From JBBSAT01 sp044223665 (GTDB lineage Bacteria > Myxococcota_A > Polyangia > Polyangiales > Sandaracinaceae), in assembly GCA_044223665.1 (NCBI GenBank), contig JBGALT010000024.1:5422-69421 (forward strand): a stretch of DNA of 64,000 nucleotides. The letters run 5' to 3'. The translations under genes were made by a program, and so were the position numbers. The notes beneath the pieces are model-generated. The model saw nothing but the letters and a program-made list of their open reading frames with translations, was not told where the DNA came from and ran no database searches. Below are positions 1-9,710 of this stretch, piece after piece (position 1 is the first letter of the stretch; each line of letters begins with the position of its first letter).

Positions 1-422
1 CCGGTGGGCACGCCCGCGAGGTCGAAGGGGACGTCGATGAGGCACATGGCCAGGCCCGCCACGAGCGCCTCGACCCACCCGCGCGCCCCGAGGCGCTGTG
101 CGAGCCACGTCCCGGCGCACATGAACGTGCCGTAGAGGCCGGTCACGTAGAGCGGGAGCTGCCCGTCCACGAGCTGCACCGTGAAGCGAGCGTGCTCGTA
201 GTTGTGGAGGAACGCGAAGGCGACCAGCTCCATCTGCACGCCGTACGACGTCAGGAGGATCCACTCGAAGAGCGGCTTGCGATCGCCGGCCCGGGCACGC
301 GCGATCGCGTGCCCGAGGACGAGCACGCTCGCGAGGAGCACGGCGAGCTCGAGCGCGAGCTGATGCCACGGGCGCCCGAAGGGGCTCGAGAAGGCCAGGA
401 GGCCCAGGCTCGTGTCTCTCAC
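1..422 (-). CDS. Polytopic membrane protein, 3' end outside window
   Basis: The reading frame is open from a GTG start to the window edge, giving about 140 residues of a longer protein. It is hydrophobic, with membrane segments near residues 18-36, 50-70 and 90-110, and an aromatic/acidic stretch (PFDLAGV) near the visible end. The GTG start overlaps the TGA stop of the upstream desaturase gene in a GTGA arrangement, so the two are almost certainly co-transcribed and may act in the same lipid or pigment pathway. I do not recognise the family. The start is supported by the overlap and the strong third-position GC of the frame. No catalytic motif is visible in the part present. Confidence 0.7.
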   Translation of the reverse strand, partial: MRDTSLGLLAFSSPFGRPWHQLALELAVLLASVLVLGHAIARARAGDRKPLFEWILLTSYGVQMELVAFAFLHNYEHARFTVQLVDGQLPLYVTGLYGTFMCAGTWLAQRLGARGWVEALVAGLAMCLIDVPFDLAGVPT

Positions 423-1186
423 GGCTCGACCTCCTCGGCGGTGGGGATGCGGACGTCGGGATGGGCCGCGGGTCGCGCCGTCGCGTGCACCGTGCCGTGC
501 AGCCGATCGAAGACCTGGGTGTGGTGGCCGTAGTTGCAGTGGAAGAAGACGTGGTGGTCGTCGTGGAAGCGGTTGCTCTCGTGCAGCGGCAGTGGCCAGC
601 GCACGTCGATGCCCGCGTGGTCGACCATGCCGACGAGGTAGGTGTACGCGACGACCAGCACGTACACGGCCCAGTGCACGGGCACGACGAGCGCCGGCAG
701 CAGCACGAAGAACGCGAACACCAGGAACTCGATCGGGTGCACGGCGGTCGTGGTGAACACGGTCGGCGCGACGTAGCGGTGGTGCCAGCGGTGGACGTGC
801 TTGAAGAGCCAGGGGCGGTGGAGCAGGCGGTGGCTGTAGTAGAGGCCGGCGTCGATGACGAAGAACGAGACGACGCCGCTCGCCACGAGCCACGGAAGCC
901 CGAGCGCCAGCGGATCGGAGTAGAGCGTGGAGTAGCCGCCGCGGAGCACGTGCCAGGCGAAGGTGCCGCCGAGCACCGCGCCGACGACCATGTTCAGCGA
1001 GCCGAGCCAGAACGCGTGGCGCGAGAGGGCGGGCGTGAGGAAGCGGCGCGGCTGGAGCTTCCACTCGGCAGCCCGATCCCGACGGCGAACGTAGTAGGCG
1101 CGGTGGACGAGCCCGCCGATCCCCCAGAACGTCGCGAGCGAGACGCCCACCGACACGGCGATGCAGAGCGCGAGCGTCGTGTCCAC
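419..1186 (-). CDS. Fatty acid hydroxylase / sterol desaturase family membrane protein
   Basis: This is a 255-residue integral membrane di-iron oxygenase-type protein. The histidine clusters expected of the fatty acid hydroxylase superfamily are present in order: HRLLH (H119-H123), HVHRWHH (H130-H136), then HDDHH (H208-H212) with a further HH pair at 221-222, set between membrane helices at about 5-28, 62-82, 98-116 and 155-188. Family members hydroxylate or desaturate sterols, fatty acids or carotenoids; the substrate here cannot be read from the sequence. The start is GTG with a GAGG ribosome-binding site close upstream. It is first of at least two overlapping genes. The palindromic region upstream probably controls it. 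Confidence 0.88.
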   Translation of the reverse strand: MDTTLALCIAVSVGVSLATFWGIGGLVHRAYYVRRRDRAAEWKLQPRRFLTPALSRHAFWLGSLNMVVGAVLGGTFAWHVLRGGYSTLYSDPLALGLPWLVASGVVSFFVIDAGLYYSHRLLHRPWLFKHVHRWHHRYVAPTVFTTTAVHPIEFLVFAFFVLLPALVVPVHWAVYVLVVAYTYLVGMVDHAGIDVRWPLPLHESNRFHDDHHVFFHCNYGHHTQVFDRLHGTVHATARPAAHPDVRIPTAEEVEP

Positions 1187-1194
1187 GCCCTCAT

Positions 1195-1244
1195 CTGACT
1201 TTCGTCAGTGGCACTTGTCAATGACAAACGCCAACGAGGCGTTT
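1195..1244 (-). promoter_or_regulatory. Palindromic operator/promoter region ahead of desaturase operon
   Basis: Three inverted repeats sit in 50 bp. CTGAC-tttc-GTCAG lies at 1195-1208, the perfect 13-bp palindrome TTGTCA-A-TGACAA at 1215-1227, and a stem AAACGCC/GGCGTTT with a 5-nt loop at 1226-1244. On the minus strand a consensus -35 box TTGACA (1221-1216) lies inside the central palindrome, with a 17-nt spacer and a weak -10 (TCAGAT). A repressor bound to the palindrome would block the promoter. TetR-family operators look like this, but no such regulator is encoded nearby. The outer stem could also serve as a weak terminator for the PilZ gene upstream. Confidence 0.5.
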
Positions 1245-1290
1245 TGCGACCCATGGGTCGCATCCGGGAGCTCGGTCGCACCTCGGAGCG

Positions 1291-1680
1291 TCAGAGCGGG
1301 TCCTCGTCCCAGACCAGCGGGGGCCGGTGCCGGAGGAATGCGCGCACGGCGGCCGCGTCGTGGCTCGAGAGCGCCTCGAACTGGATGCCGATCCCGGGCG
1401 ACGTCTCGCAGTCGACGCCGCGCGTCCAGCGCACGATGCCGCGCACGCGCACCTCGTGGCTCGTCGGCAGCGTGAAGACCAGGTCCACGTGGCTGCCGCG
1501 CGGCACCGAGGCGTGGGTGGCCACGAAGAGCCCGCCCTCGCCGATGTCCTCGCTGAGCCCGGCGAAGAAGTGGGTCTCCGAGTAGAGGCTGACGTCGACC
1601 GCGAGCCTGGTTCGCGGTGTGTGGCGACGCTCGTCGTGGGCGACGACCTCGTGGGTCTGGGTCGGGGCGATCTCGGTCAT
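1291..1680 (-). CDS. PilZ domain protein (c-di-GMP receptor)
   Basis: This 129-residue protein is a single PilZ domain, the small beta-barrel that binds cyclic di-GMP in the cytoplasm. The RxxxR element is R19-HTP-R23 and the second motif is D45-IGEGG, a slight variant of the usual (D/N)xSxxG in which Ser is Gly. The start ATG has a strong AAGAGGAG ribosome-binding site four bases upstream and was preferred to the longer open frame, whose extra part is antisense-like to the next gene. It follows the envelope-protein gene by 47 bp and is the last gene of a c-di-GMP gene set. Ligand binding is likely but the Ser-to-Gly change could weaken it. Confidence 0.85.
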   Translation of the reverse strand: MTEIAPTQTHEVVAHDERRHTPRTRLAVDVSLYSETHFFAGLSEDIGEGGLFVATHASVPRGSHVDLVFTLPTSHEVRVRGIVRWTRGVDCETSPGIGIQFEALSSHDAAAVRAFLRHRPPLVWDEDPL

Positions 1681-1727
1681 GGGTCTCCTCTTGCGGCTCG
1701 CGGGCGGTCGTCGGGACGAGGCACCAT

Positions 1728-2468
1728 TCAGATCCGGAACCCCAGGGCGGCACCCACCGTGGGGCCGAACGCGTGGCGAGAGAGCGAGTCGGCGAGCCCG
1801 CTCGCGACCTCGCCCATCGCGCGCTGGGTCGCCTCGTCGCCCGCGCCGCCGATCGTGACGTGACGATCGAAGGCATGCGCCCACCCGATCGCGATGCGGA
1901 AGTAGACGTGCTCGATGGGCTCGCCTTGCCAGGCGAGCTCGCCGTGGATCGCGTCGATGACGACGTCGAGGCCGGCAGGACCGCCGAGCGCGGCCGAGCC
2001 CGAGAGCTGGGCCATGTCGAGCGCGCGGTGCGTCCAGAGCATCGCGTAGCTCACGTCGAGCTCGATTCCGGGGCTGCCCGCCGGCCGGAGCCCGAGACCG
2101 ACCTCGAAGAGCACGGCGTCGTTGAGCAGGAGCGAGGCAACCTGCGCGGTGCCTTCGTCGTAGACGCCCCAGCCGGTGCACACGTCGTTGATGGCGTCCA
2201 CGTAGGCGGCCGGAACGACCCCGCCTCCGACGCGGATGACGACGTGGCCCGGGACCTCGAAGCCACCCACCGCGCCGACGACGAGCGGCAGGAGCGTCAT
2301 CGCGTCGAGATCGAGCGAGAACTCGGGCCCTCCCGCGCTGGCTCCGGCCGAGGCGGCGGGAGCAGCGAGGGCGCGGCCCGTCTCCGGCTCGTCGGCCCGC
2401 GCGACGCTCGCGGCGAACAGGCTCGCCCCGATCGCCACGAGAGCGACGCTCTTGCGTACGCGGCTCAT
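1728..2468 (-). CDS. Secreted or outer-membrane protein, unknown function
   Basis: This 246-residue protein has a clear Sec signal peptide: basic start, hydrophobic core at 8-22 and an Ala-Arg-Ala cleavage site near residue 25. A short Ala/Gly-rich linker follows. The remainder alternates hydrophobic and polar residues with Gly-rich turns (residues 60-245), consistent with an outer-membrane beta-barrel, ending in Phe-Arg-Ile. No named family is recognised. Its ATG overlaps the stop of the kinase-PilZ gene by four bases (ATGA), so it is translated with the signalling genes and may be their envelope target. That link is inference. Confidence 0.72.
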   Translation of the reverse strand: MSRVRKSVALVAIGASLFAASVARADEPETGRALAAPAASAGASAGGPEFSLDLDAMTLLPLVVGAVGGFEVPGHVVIRVGGGVVPAAYVDAINDVCTGWGVYDEGTAQVASLLLNDAVLFEVGLGLRPAGSPGIELDVSYAMLWTHRALDMAQLSGSAALGGPAGLDVVIDAIHGELAWQGEPIEHVYFRIAIGWAHAFDRHVTIGGAGDEATQRAMGEVASGLADSLSRHAFGPTVGAALGFRI

Positions 2469-3745
2469 GCGGCACGAACCGAGCTGGTGAGGCGCGTCGC
2501 GCCTCCCATCAGACCGACGTAGGCGCGGATGTCCGAGGCCGCCTCCGGCTCGAGCGCCACGAACGCGAGGCCCACGGCCTTCTGCCCGCGCCGCGTCCGC
2601 GCCCAGCGCGCCGTCGCCTCGCACGTCACCACGCGACCCGAGCTCGGCAGCGGGATGCGCACGTGCACCCGCTCGCCCTCCTTCACGCTCGCGCCCGTCA
2701 CCACCAAGAGGCCTCCCTCGGAGATGTCCTCGCTCCTTCCGTCGCACGGGCCCGCCTCCGCGAGGATGCGCACCGGGGTCACGAAGGGCGCGCGCGCGAA
2801 CTGGCGACGCGTCGCCGGATCGGGCTCGGAAGGAAGCTCGAGGAGCCGCAGCTGCGTCGGAGCGCGGGGAACCGCGGCGAGCGCGACGCGCGCCAGCGCA
2901 TCGGCACGCTGGAAGCGCTGCGCAGGCTCGCGAGAGAGCGCGCGCATCACCGCCGCCTCGAGGGCGACCGGCACGTCCGGGCGCTTCTCGCGGATCGGGC
3001 GCGGCGGCTTGCCGGTCAGGAGCGTCGTCATCACCGCGCTCGCCGTGCCCGGATAGGGGACGTCCCCCACCAGGCACTCGTAGAGCGTGACGCCGAGCGC
3101 GTAGATGTCGGTCGCCGGCGAGGGAGGCGCGCCGTCGAGCAGCTGCTCGGGCGCCATGTACTCGACCGTCCCGAGGATCTCGCCCGACGACGTGAGCTTG
3201 CGATCGACGATGTCGTGATCGCCCGGGACGCTCGCGATGCCGAAGTCGATCAGCTTGAGCACGTCGCCGACCTGGGCCGCGTCGCGCCCGACGAGCACGT
3301 TCTGTGGCTTGACGTCGCGGTGGACGATCCCGCGATCGTGGACGTACGAGAGCGAGGCCCCGAGCTGCACCGCGATCTGGACGACCGACTCGACGTCGAG
3401 ACGCTGACGCGCGACGACGAAGCTCTCGAGCGAGCGGCCCTCGATCATCTCGAGCGCCAGGTAGGAGCCGTGGATCGGGCAGTTGCCGGCATCGAGCACC
3501 GACGCGATTCCCGGGTGGCGCACCATGGAGAGGGCTCGCGCCTCGCGCATCAGACGCGCGTGCACCATCGGCCACTCGAGCGCGGCGTGGGTCAGCGTCT
3601 TGAGCGCGACCGACGTGCGCAGCGCCACGTGCTGCGCTTCGTGCACCACGCCCATGCCGCCGCGCGCGATCTCGCGCCGTAGCTCGTAGCGGCGATCGAC
3701 CATCGCTCCGGGCCCTGCCTCGACGAATCGGTCCTTCGGGGTCAT
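2465..3745 (-). CDS. Ser/Thr protein kinase with C-terminal PilZ domain
   Basis: This 426-residue cytoplasmic Hanks-type kinase carries a PilZ domain. Kinase landmarks in order are the Gly-rich loop RGGMG (28-32), catalytic Lys49, HRDVKPQN (142-149), DFG (167-169) and APE (198-200), all intact. Residues about 312-415 form PilZ, with R314-QFA-R318 and D340-ISEGG, so c-di-GMP binding looks possible. No membrane segment separates the two halves. The chosen ATG overlaps the upstream TGA (TGATG) and has AGGAG six bases away; a GTG one codon earlier is the alternative. Lying directly after a REC-EAL gene suggests phosphorylation controlled by local c-di-GMP, which is inferred. Confidence 0.88.
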   Translation of the reverse strand: MTPKDRFVEAGPGAMVDRRYELRREIARGGMGVVHEAQHVALRTSVALKTLTHAALEWPMVHARLMREARALSMVRHPGIASVLDAGNCPIHGSYLALEMIEGRSLESFVVARQRLDVESVVQIAVQLGASLSYVHDRGIVHRDVKPQNVLVGRDAAQVGDVLKLIDFGIASVPGDHDIVDRKLTSSGEILGTVEYMAPEQLLDGAPPSPATDIYALGVTLYECLVGDVPYPGTASAVMTTLLTGKPPRPIREKRPDVPVALEAAVMRALSREPAQRFQRADALARVALAAVPRAPTQLRLLELPSEPDPATRRQFARAPFVTPVRILAEAGPCDGRSEDISEGGLLVVTGASVKEGERVHVRIPLPSSGRVVTCEATARWARTRRGQKAVGLAFVALEPEAASDIRAYVGLMGGATRLTSSVRAA

Positions 3746-4947
3746 CACGCGCTCCTCTGCTCGGGGCGACCGAGGGCGCCCTCCACGAACTGACGTTGCG
3801 GGCGGCCGAACAGGTAGCCCTGCAGGAGATCGCAGCCGAGCGCGACGAGCGCGTCGCGCTCCGAGGGCGTCTCCACTCCCTCCGTCACGACCTCCATGCC
3901 GAGGTCACGACAGACCTGGCACATGCTCGCGACGAGCTGCTGCTTGGTGTGGCTCTCGTCGACGCCGCGGACGAGCGACATGTCGAGCTTGACGACCTCG
4001 GGCTCGAGCTTGGTGAGGCTCGTGAGGCCCGCGTAGCCGGCGCCCAGATCGTCGATCGCCAGCTTGAAGCCGAGCGAGCGGAGCTTGGCCACGCGATCGA
4101 CGAGATCGTCGACGTCGTCGAGCGAGGCGCGCTCGGTGACCTCGAGGACGATGCGTGACGCGAAGGGCGCGAGCACCGACTTCGGGTCGTAGAGCTCGTC
4201 CTCGGCGAGATCGTAGGCGTGCAGGTTGATGAAGATCCGCGCGTCCTGCGGCGCGCTCGGGAGCATGTCGGCGATCCGGCGGCGCACCGTCCGCCCGAGC
4301 TCTCCGAGACGACCGAGCTTCTCGGCGGCGCCGAGCAGATCCGGCGGGCTGCGGAGCGAGACCTCGTCGGTCCGCAAGAGCGCCTCGTAGCCGACGGTCC
4401 TGCCGAGCCGCGTCGAGACGATCGGCTGGAACGCCATCCAGAGCGAGGCGAGCGCGCTCTCGAATCGCACCTCGAGACCCGCGCGATCGGAGATCCGATC
4501 GGCCGTGCGACCGAGCACGCCGTCGGCCATGCGCTGGAGCGCGAGCAGGCCGTGCACACGGGTGGCTCGGGTCACGACGTCGCGGAGCGCCGCGGGCGTG
4601 ACCGGCTTGGTCAGGTAGGAGAAGGCGCCGAAGTTCACGGCGTCCTGGGCGCTCTCGAGCGAGGGGCAGCCGGTCACCAACACGACGGGCACGTCGAGAT
4701 CGGTCGAGCGAACCGCCTTGAGCAGATCGATCCCCGAGAGCCCGGGCATGTCGATGTCGCTGACGATCGCGGTGAACTGTCCGGTCCTCAGCTCGCTCAG
4801 CGCGTCGTGGCCCGTCCCGACCGAGGTCACGCGGTAGTCCGGCGCGAGCACGCGCTCGTAAGCGCGGCGTACGAGTGTGTCGTCTTCGACGACCAGGACG
4901 CTGCTCGACAAGGGAACCTCCTCGGGGCCGGGATCGCGGGGCGACAC
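3745..4947 (-). CDS. Response regulator with EAL (c-di-GMP phosphodiesterase) domain
   Basis: This 400-residue protein has an N-terminal receiver domain (about 15-130) with acidic pocket E21-D22-D23, phosphoacceptor D64 and K114. An EAL domain follows at about 160-390. The EAL motif itself is E188-A-L, and the downstream signature blocks EVTER, DDLGAGY, KLD and EGVE are present, so hydrolysis of c-di-GMP to pGpG is likely. The start is GTG. No cognate histidine kinase lies beside it. It is the first gene of a set in which the next two genes overlap their predecessors, which points to one transcript from the 180-bp intergenic region it shares with the OmpA-like gene. Confidence 0.88.
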   Translation of the reverse strand: MSPRDPGPEEVPLSSSVLVVEDDTLVRRAYERVLAPDYRVTSVGTGHDALSELRTGQFTAIVSDIDMPGLSGIDLLKAVRSTDLDVPVVLVTGCPSLESAQDAVNFGAFSYLTKPVTPAALRDVVTRATRVHGLLALQRMADGVLGRTADRISDRAGLEVRFESALASLWMAFQPIVSTRLGRTVGYEALLRTDEVSLRSPPDLLGAAEKLGRLGELGRTVRRRIADMLPSAPQDARIFINLHAYDLAEDELYDPKSVLAPFASRIVLEVTERASLDDVDDLVDRVAKLRSLGFKLAIDDLGAGYAGLTSLTKLEPEVVKLDMSLVRGVDESHTKQQLVASMCQVCRDLGMEVVTEGVETPSERDALVALGCDLLQGYLFGRPQRQFVEGALGRPEQRSA

Positions 4948-5127
4948 CCCTTCGGAACGGCGGTTCTCACGTGGATCTTGAGTGAGGCCTCCGGGCCGCG
5001 GACTGGGACCCGCCGAGAGCGACAGAGAAAGAGGTACGGCCGCCAGCGGAGCGGGCGCGCGCCGGCTCAGATCTCGGCGGCGATCGGCCGATGCGATCGG
5101 TAGCCGCTACGCGCGGCGGAGGACCCC

Positions 5128-6594
5128 GTGAAACCATCCCTCCCCTCCAGCCGGCCTCTCGCCTCGGCGGCCCTCGGCCTGCTCGGACTGCTCGGCCTGC
5201 TCGCTCCGGCGTCCGCGCGAGCCGACGAGCGCTGGCTGCTCTCGCTCGACGCGACGGCCGCACTTCCGATCTCGGAGCCCGACTCACGCCTGTTCGGCGG
5301 CGGGGGCGGTGGTGGCGCGACGGGCATCGTCTCCTTCGACGACGTGTGGTCGGCGGCGGTCCGGCTCGACGGTGGCGTGCTCTCGGACGCGCCGGCGCCC
5401 GGCCGCCACGTGCAGGACCCAGGGATCGGCAACTGGGCGACGCTGACGCTCGCGCTTCGGATTCGTCCGCTGGGCGATCTGTTCCACGAAGGGCGCCGCA
5501 CGACCGGTCCCGTGCTCGAGCTCGGCATCGGCGGCGCGGTCACCGGCGATCGCGTACGGCCTTCGCTCGACGGAAGCCTCGGCTGGGGGATCGCGGCCGG
5601 CGACGTGGTGCTGGTGCCGCAGGTCGGCGTCACGCACGTCGTCGCGTGGGACGAGCCGCTCGGAGGCGTCGGAGCGGTCGTCGGCCGGGCCGGTCTCGGC
5701 ATCGTGTTCTTCGACACGCCGCCGCCCGAGCCGGTCGCCTCCGTGCCTTCGGGCGACCGCGACGCCGACGGCATCCTCGATCAGGACGACTTCTGTCCCG
5801 ACGAGCCGGAGGACGCCGACGACTTCCAGGACGACGACGGCTGCCCCGACCTCGACGACGACCGCGACGGCATCCTCGACGCGGACGACGACTGCCGCCT
5901 CGAGCCCGAGGACGTCGACGGCGATCGCGACGACGACGGCTGTCCGGAGACGGAAGAGCCGGGCGACCGCGACGGCGACGGCTTCCTCGATCGTGACGAC
6001 GCATGCCCCGACGAGCCCGAGGTAGTCAACGGCATCGACGACCAGGACGGCTGTCCCGACGAGGGCCTCATCGTGCTGATGGGCGATCGGGTCGTGCTCG
6101 ATGATCGCGTGCTCTTCGACTACGACCGCGCGCGGGTACGCCACGCCGCACGGCCGCTGCTCGAGGAAGTGATCGCGCTCTTTCGCGCGCACCCACAGTG
6201 GGATCGCGTCCGGATCGAGGGGCACACCGACGTCCGGGGCGACGACGACTACAACCAGCGGCTCTCCGAGCGCCGCGCGCTCGCGGTTCGCTCGGTCCTC
6301 GTCGCGCTCGGCATGACGAGCGACCAGATCGAGGTGACCGCCTTCGGTGAGACGCATCCCTACGACCTCGGCGAGGACGAAGAGGCACACGCCCGCAACC
6401 GACGGGTCGAGATCGTGATGATCGACGACACCGAGGTGGTCAGCGTCGCGACGCCGCCGGCGGCTCCACCGCCCGATGCGGCGCCCGCCGCCCAGACCGA
6501 GCCCGACGCTCCGCCGGCCCGGGCCGCGGAGCACCCGAGGAGAGCACCGCGACGTCGGACCGCGATCGCGGCCGTGGATGGAGGATCACGATGA
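5128..6594 (+). CDS. OmpA-family outer membrane protein with thrombospondin type 3 repeats
   Basis: This 488-residue protein begins with a long Leu-rich signal peptide (cleavage near residue 33). An N-terminal beta-barrel-like region (to about 200) follows. Next comes an Asp-rich block of calcium-binding TSP3 repeats (DRDADGILDQDDFCPDEP type, about 208-312). The OmpA/MotB peptidoglycan-binding domain comes last, with GHTDVRGDDDYNQRLSERRA and ARNRRVEI (about 320-435). The tail is Pro/Ala rich. The start is GTG with GGAGG close upstream. Such proteins tether the outer membrane to peptidoglycan in myxobacteria. Its stop overlaps the next start (ATGA), so it is co-translated with the lipoprotein gene. 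Confidence 0.88.
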   Translation: MKPSLPSSRPLASAALGLLGLLGLLAPASARADERWLLSLDATAALPISEPDSRLFGGGGGGGATGIVSFDDVWSAAVRLDGGVLSDAPAPGRHVQDPGIGNWATLTLALRIRPLGDLFHEGRRTTGPVLELGIGGAVTGDRVRPSLDGSLGWGIAAGDVVLVPQVGVTHVVAWDEPLGGVGAVVGRAGLGIVFFDTPPPEPVASVPSGDRDADGILDQDDFCPDEPEDADDFQDDDGCPDLDDDRDGILDADDDCRLEPEDVDGDRDDDGCPETEEPGDRDGDGFLDRDDACPDEPEVVNGIDDQDGCPDEGLIVLMGDRVVLDDRVLFDYDRARVRHAARPLLEEVIALFRAHPQWDRVRIEGHTDVRGDDDYNQRLSERRALAVRSVLVALGMTSDQIEVTAFGETHPYDLGEDEEAHARNRRVEIVMIDDTEVVSVATPPAAPPPDAAPAAQTEPDAPPARAAEHPRRAPRRRTAIAAVDGGSR

Positions 6595-7982
6595 GGAACG
6601 TGCTCGGCTCTTCGGTGCTGCTCGCGCTGAGCAGTGCCCTGGCTCTCGGCTGCAGCTGCTCGGCGCTGATCGACATCCCCTGCGAGCAGGGGTACGTGGC
6701 GTGCGATCGGCAGTGCGTCCGGGTCGACGACGATCCGCTGAACTGCGGGGGGTGCGGCGTCGTCTGCGCCTCCGGCGTCTGCACGGCCGGCACGTGCGAG
6801 GGCGGCGAGGTGGCCGACGCCTCGTGGGCGCCTGGCGACGGATCGACCACGCCCGACGCCGGGCCGGCGCCCGATCACGACGCCGGCGTCGTGCCGGTGG
6901 GCGATGCCGAGGTCGACGCCTCGCAGGGCGACGCCGACGCGACGACGGCCGATGCCTGGAGCAGCAGCGAGGACGCGGCGAGCGCCGAGACGGACGCGTG
7001 GAGCGAGCCCGGCAGCGACGCCGGCACCTCGGTCGATCCCGACGCGGCGATGACCGTCGAGGACGCGGCCGTCGCGACCGACGACGGTGGCGCGGTGCCC
7101 ATCTGCGATCTGGGCCAGACGCTCTGCGGCCGCGACTGCGTGCTGCTCGGCAGCGATGCGATGCACTGCGGCAGCTGCGAGACGGTGTGCGCGCCGAGCG
7201 AGGTCTGTAGCGGCGGCGCATGCGTGGCCAGCTGCGAGCCGGGCCTGACGCCCTGCGGTCGCGACTGCATCGACACGACGAGCTCACCCTCGAACTGCGG
7301 CGGCTGCGGCGTCGTGTGCCCGACGGGCCTGTGCGTGAGCTCGGCGTGCGTCTCCGGCTACGCGGGCCACCTCGTCGTCATCGGGCACGACTACGCCCAG
7401 TCGCTGCCTCCGATGGACGCGCTGCTCGAGAACGCCCTGCACCTGAGCAGCTCGCCGATGCCGCGCGTGCTCACCTACCGCGGGGCCGTGGGTGCCCCGA
7501 GCGCGGCCGGGATCGATGCCTCGCTGGCGGGCGCGCGGGCGACGTTCACGGTGGACACGAGCGATCCCTCCGTGGTGCCGGCGCTGCTCGCGGAGAACGA
7601 CGTGCTCCTCGTCTACCCGCAGCCGGACGCGAGCGTCGAGCAGCTCGAGGACATGGGGACGGCTTGGTCGCGCGCCCTGGCGACGTTCCTCGTGGGGGGT
7701 GGAACGATCGTCGCTCTCGATGCGCCTCCGGTCGAGCTGGAGGAGGACTCGGCGGGCGCGGTCGCGTGGCTGAGCGCCGCGGGCCTGGTGTCCTCGGTCA
7801 CGCGCCGCTCGGCGACGGGCGAGGTGCTCACCGTGGTGGCGCCCGCCGACGCGCTGGCAGTCGGTCTTCCGCTCGCGTACCGCGCTCAGATCGAGAGCGT
7901 GCGCTGGTTCGACCCCGATCTGCCTACGGTCGTGACCGCATCCACGGGCGCCGTCGTGATGCATCGAACCGTCGTGCCGTGA
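6591..7982 (+). CDS. Lipoprotein with CGGCG cysteine repeats and glutaminase-like C-terminal domain
   Basis: This 463-residue protein has a lipoprotein signal ending LALGC (Cys21). Three cysteine repeats of the NCGGCGVVC kind occur at about 45-60, 175-200 and 235-255, separated by a long Asp/Ala-rich linker (about 75-165). Residues about 265-463 form an alpha/beta domain starting GHLVVIGHDY that resembles class I glutamine amidotransferase-like folds used as non-catalytic surface domains; no catalytic Cys-His pair is obvious. A related C-terminal domain occurs in the lipoprotein at 40992. It overlaps the OmpA gene by four bases, suggesting a paired role at the cell surface. Function is unknown. 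Confidence 0.8.
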   Translation: MRNVLGSSVLLALSSALALGCSCSALIDIPCEQGYVACDRQCVRVDDDPLNCGGCGVVCASGVCTAGTCEGGEVADASWAPGDGSTTPDAGPAPDHDAGVVPVGDAEVDASQGDADATTADAWSSSEDAASAETDAWSEPGSDAGTSVDPDAAMTVEDAAVATDDGGAVPICDLGQTLCGRDCVLLGSDAMHCGSCETVCAPSEVCSGGACVASCEPGLTPCGRDCIDTTSSPSNCGGCGVVCPTGLCVSSACVSGYAGHLVVIGHDYAQSLPPMDALLENALHLSSSPMPRVLTYRGAVGAPSAAGIDASLAGARATFTVDTSDPSVVPALLAENDVLLVYPQPDASVEQLEDMGTAWSRALATFLVGGGTIVALDAPPVELEEDSAGAVAWLSAAGLVSSVTRRSATGEVLTVVAPADALAVGLPLAYRAQIESVRWFDPDLPTVVTASTGAVVMHRTVVP

Positions 7983-8051
7983 GCCGAGCAGGGCGCCCGG
8001 GTCGGGCGCGATCGCGCCCCCGGGACGGCCCCCCGTCGATGGTGCGGGTGG

Positions 8052-8067
8052 TGGCGCAATGTCCGCA
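8052..8067 (+). promoter_or_regulatory. Possible weak sigma-54 promoter
   Basis: TGGCGC-aatgtc-CGCA keeps the GG (8053-8054) and GC (8065-8066) pair at the 10-nt spacing of a -24/-12 promoter, but the TT before the GC is absent. It lies about 50 bp upstream of the first NtrC-type regulator gene. Without the TT it is only a candidate. Confidence 0.25.
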
Positions 8068-8114
8068 ACGGAAGGCCCGCATCGGGGTACATTGAGCGAG
8101 GGGTTCGTGGCAAC

Positions 8115-9545
<1,431 letters not shown>

Positions 9546-9674
9546 CCTCGGCCCGAGGCGCGTCCTCGAGCCGATCGCCGGTTTCTTGACTCCGCGTTTT
9601 CCGATCCCTGCCAACGTTTTGACGCTGCGCGGCCGATCCGACGGGATCGCGCGCGATTCGTCGTCCCGAGGGGT

Positions 9675-9690
9675 TGGCAACGCGCTTGCT
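9675..9690 (+). promoter_or_regulatory. Sigma-54 (-24/-12) promoter of second NtrC-type regulator
   Basis: TGGCAA-cgcgc-TTGCT matches the TGGCAC-N5-TTGCW consensus at all positions but one, with GG and GC separated by exactly 10 bases. The predicted transcription start is near 9701, only some 10 bases before the ATG at 9711, so the message would begin almost at its own GGAGG ribosome-binding site. An activator gene behind a sigma-54 promoter suggests control by itself or by the paralogue upstream. Confidence 0.7.
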
Positions 9691-9710
9691 CAGCAGGCGG
9701 CGGAGGCGGA

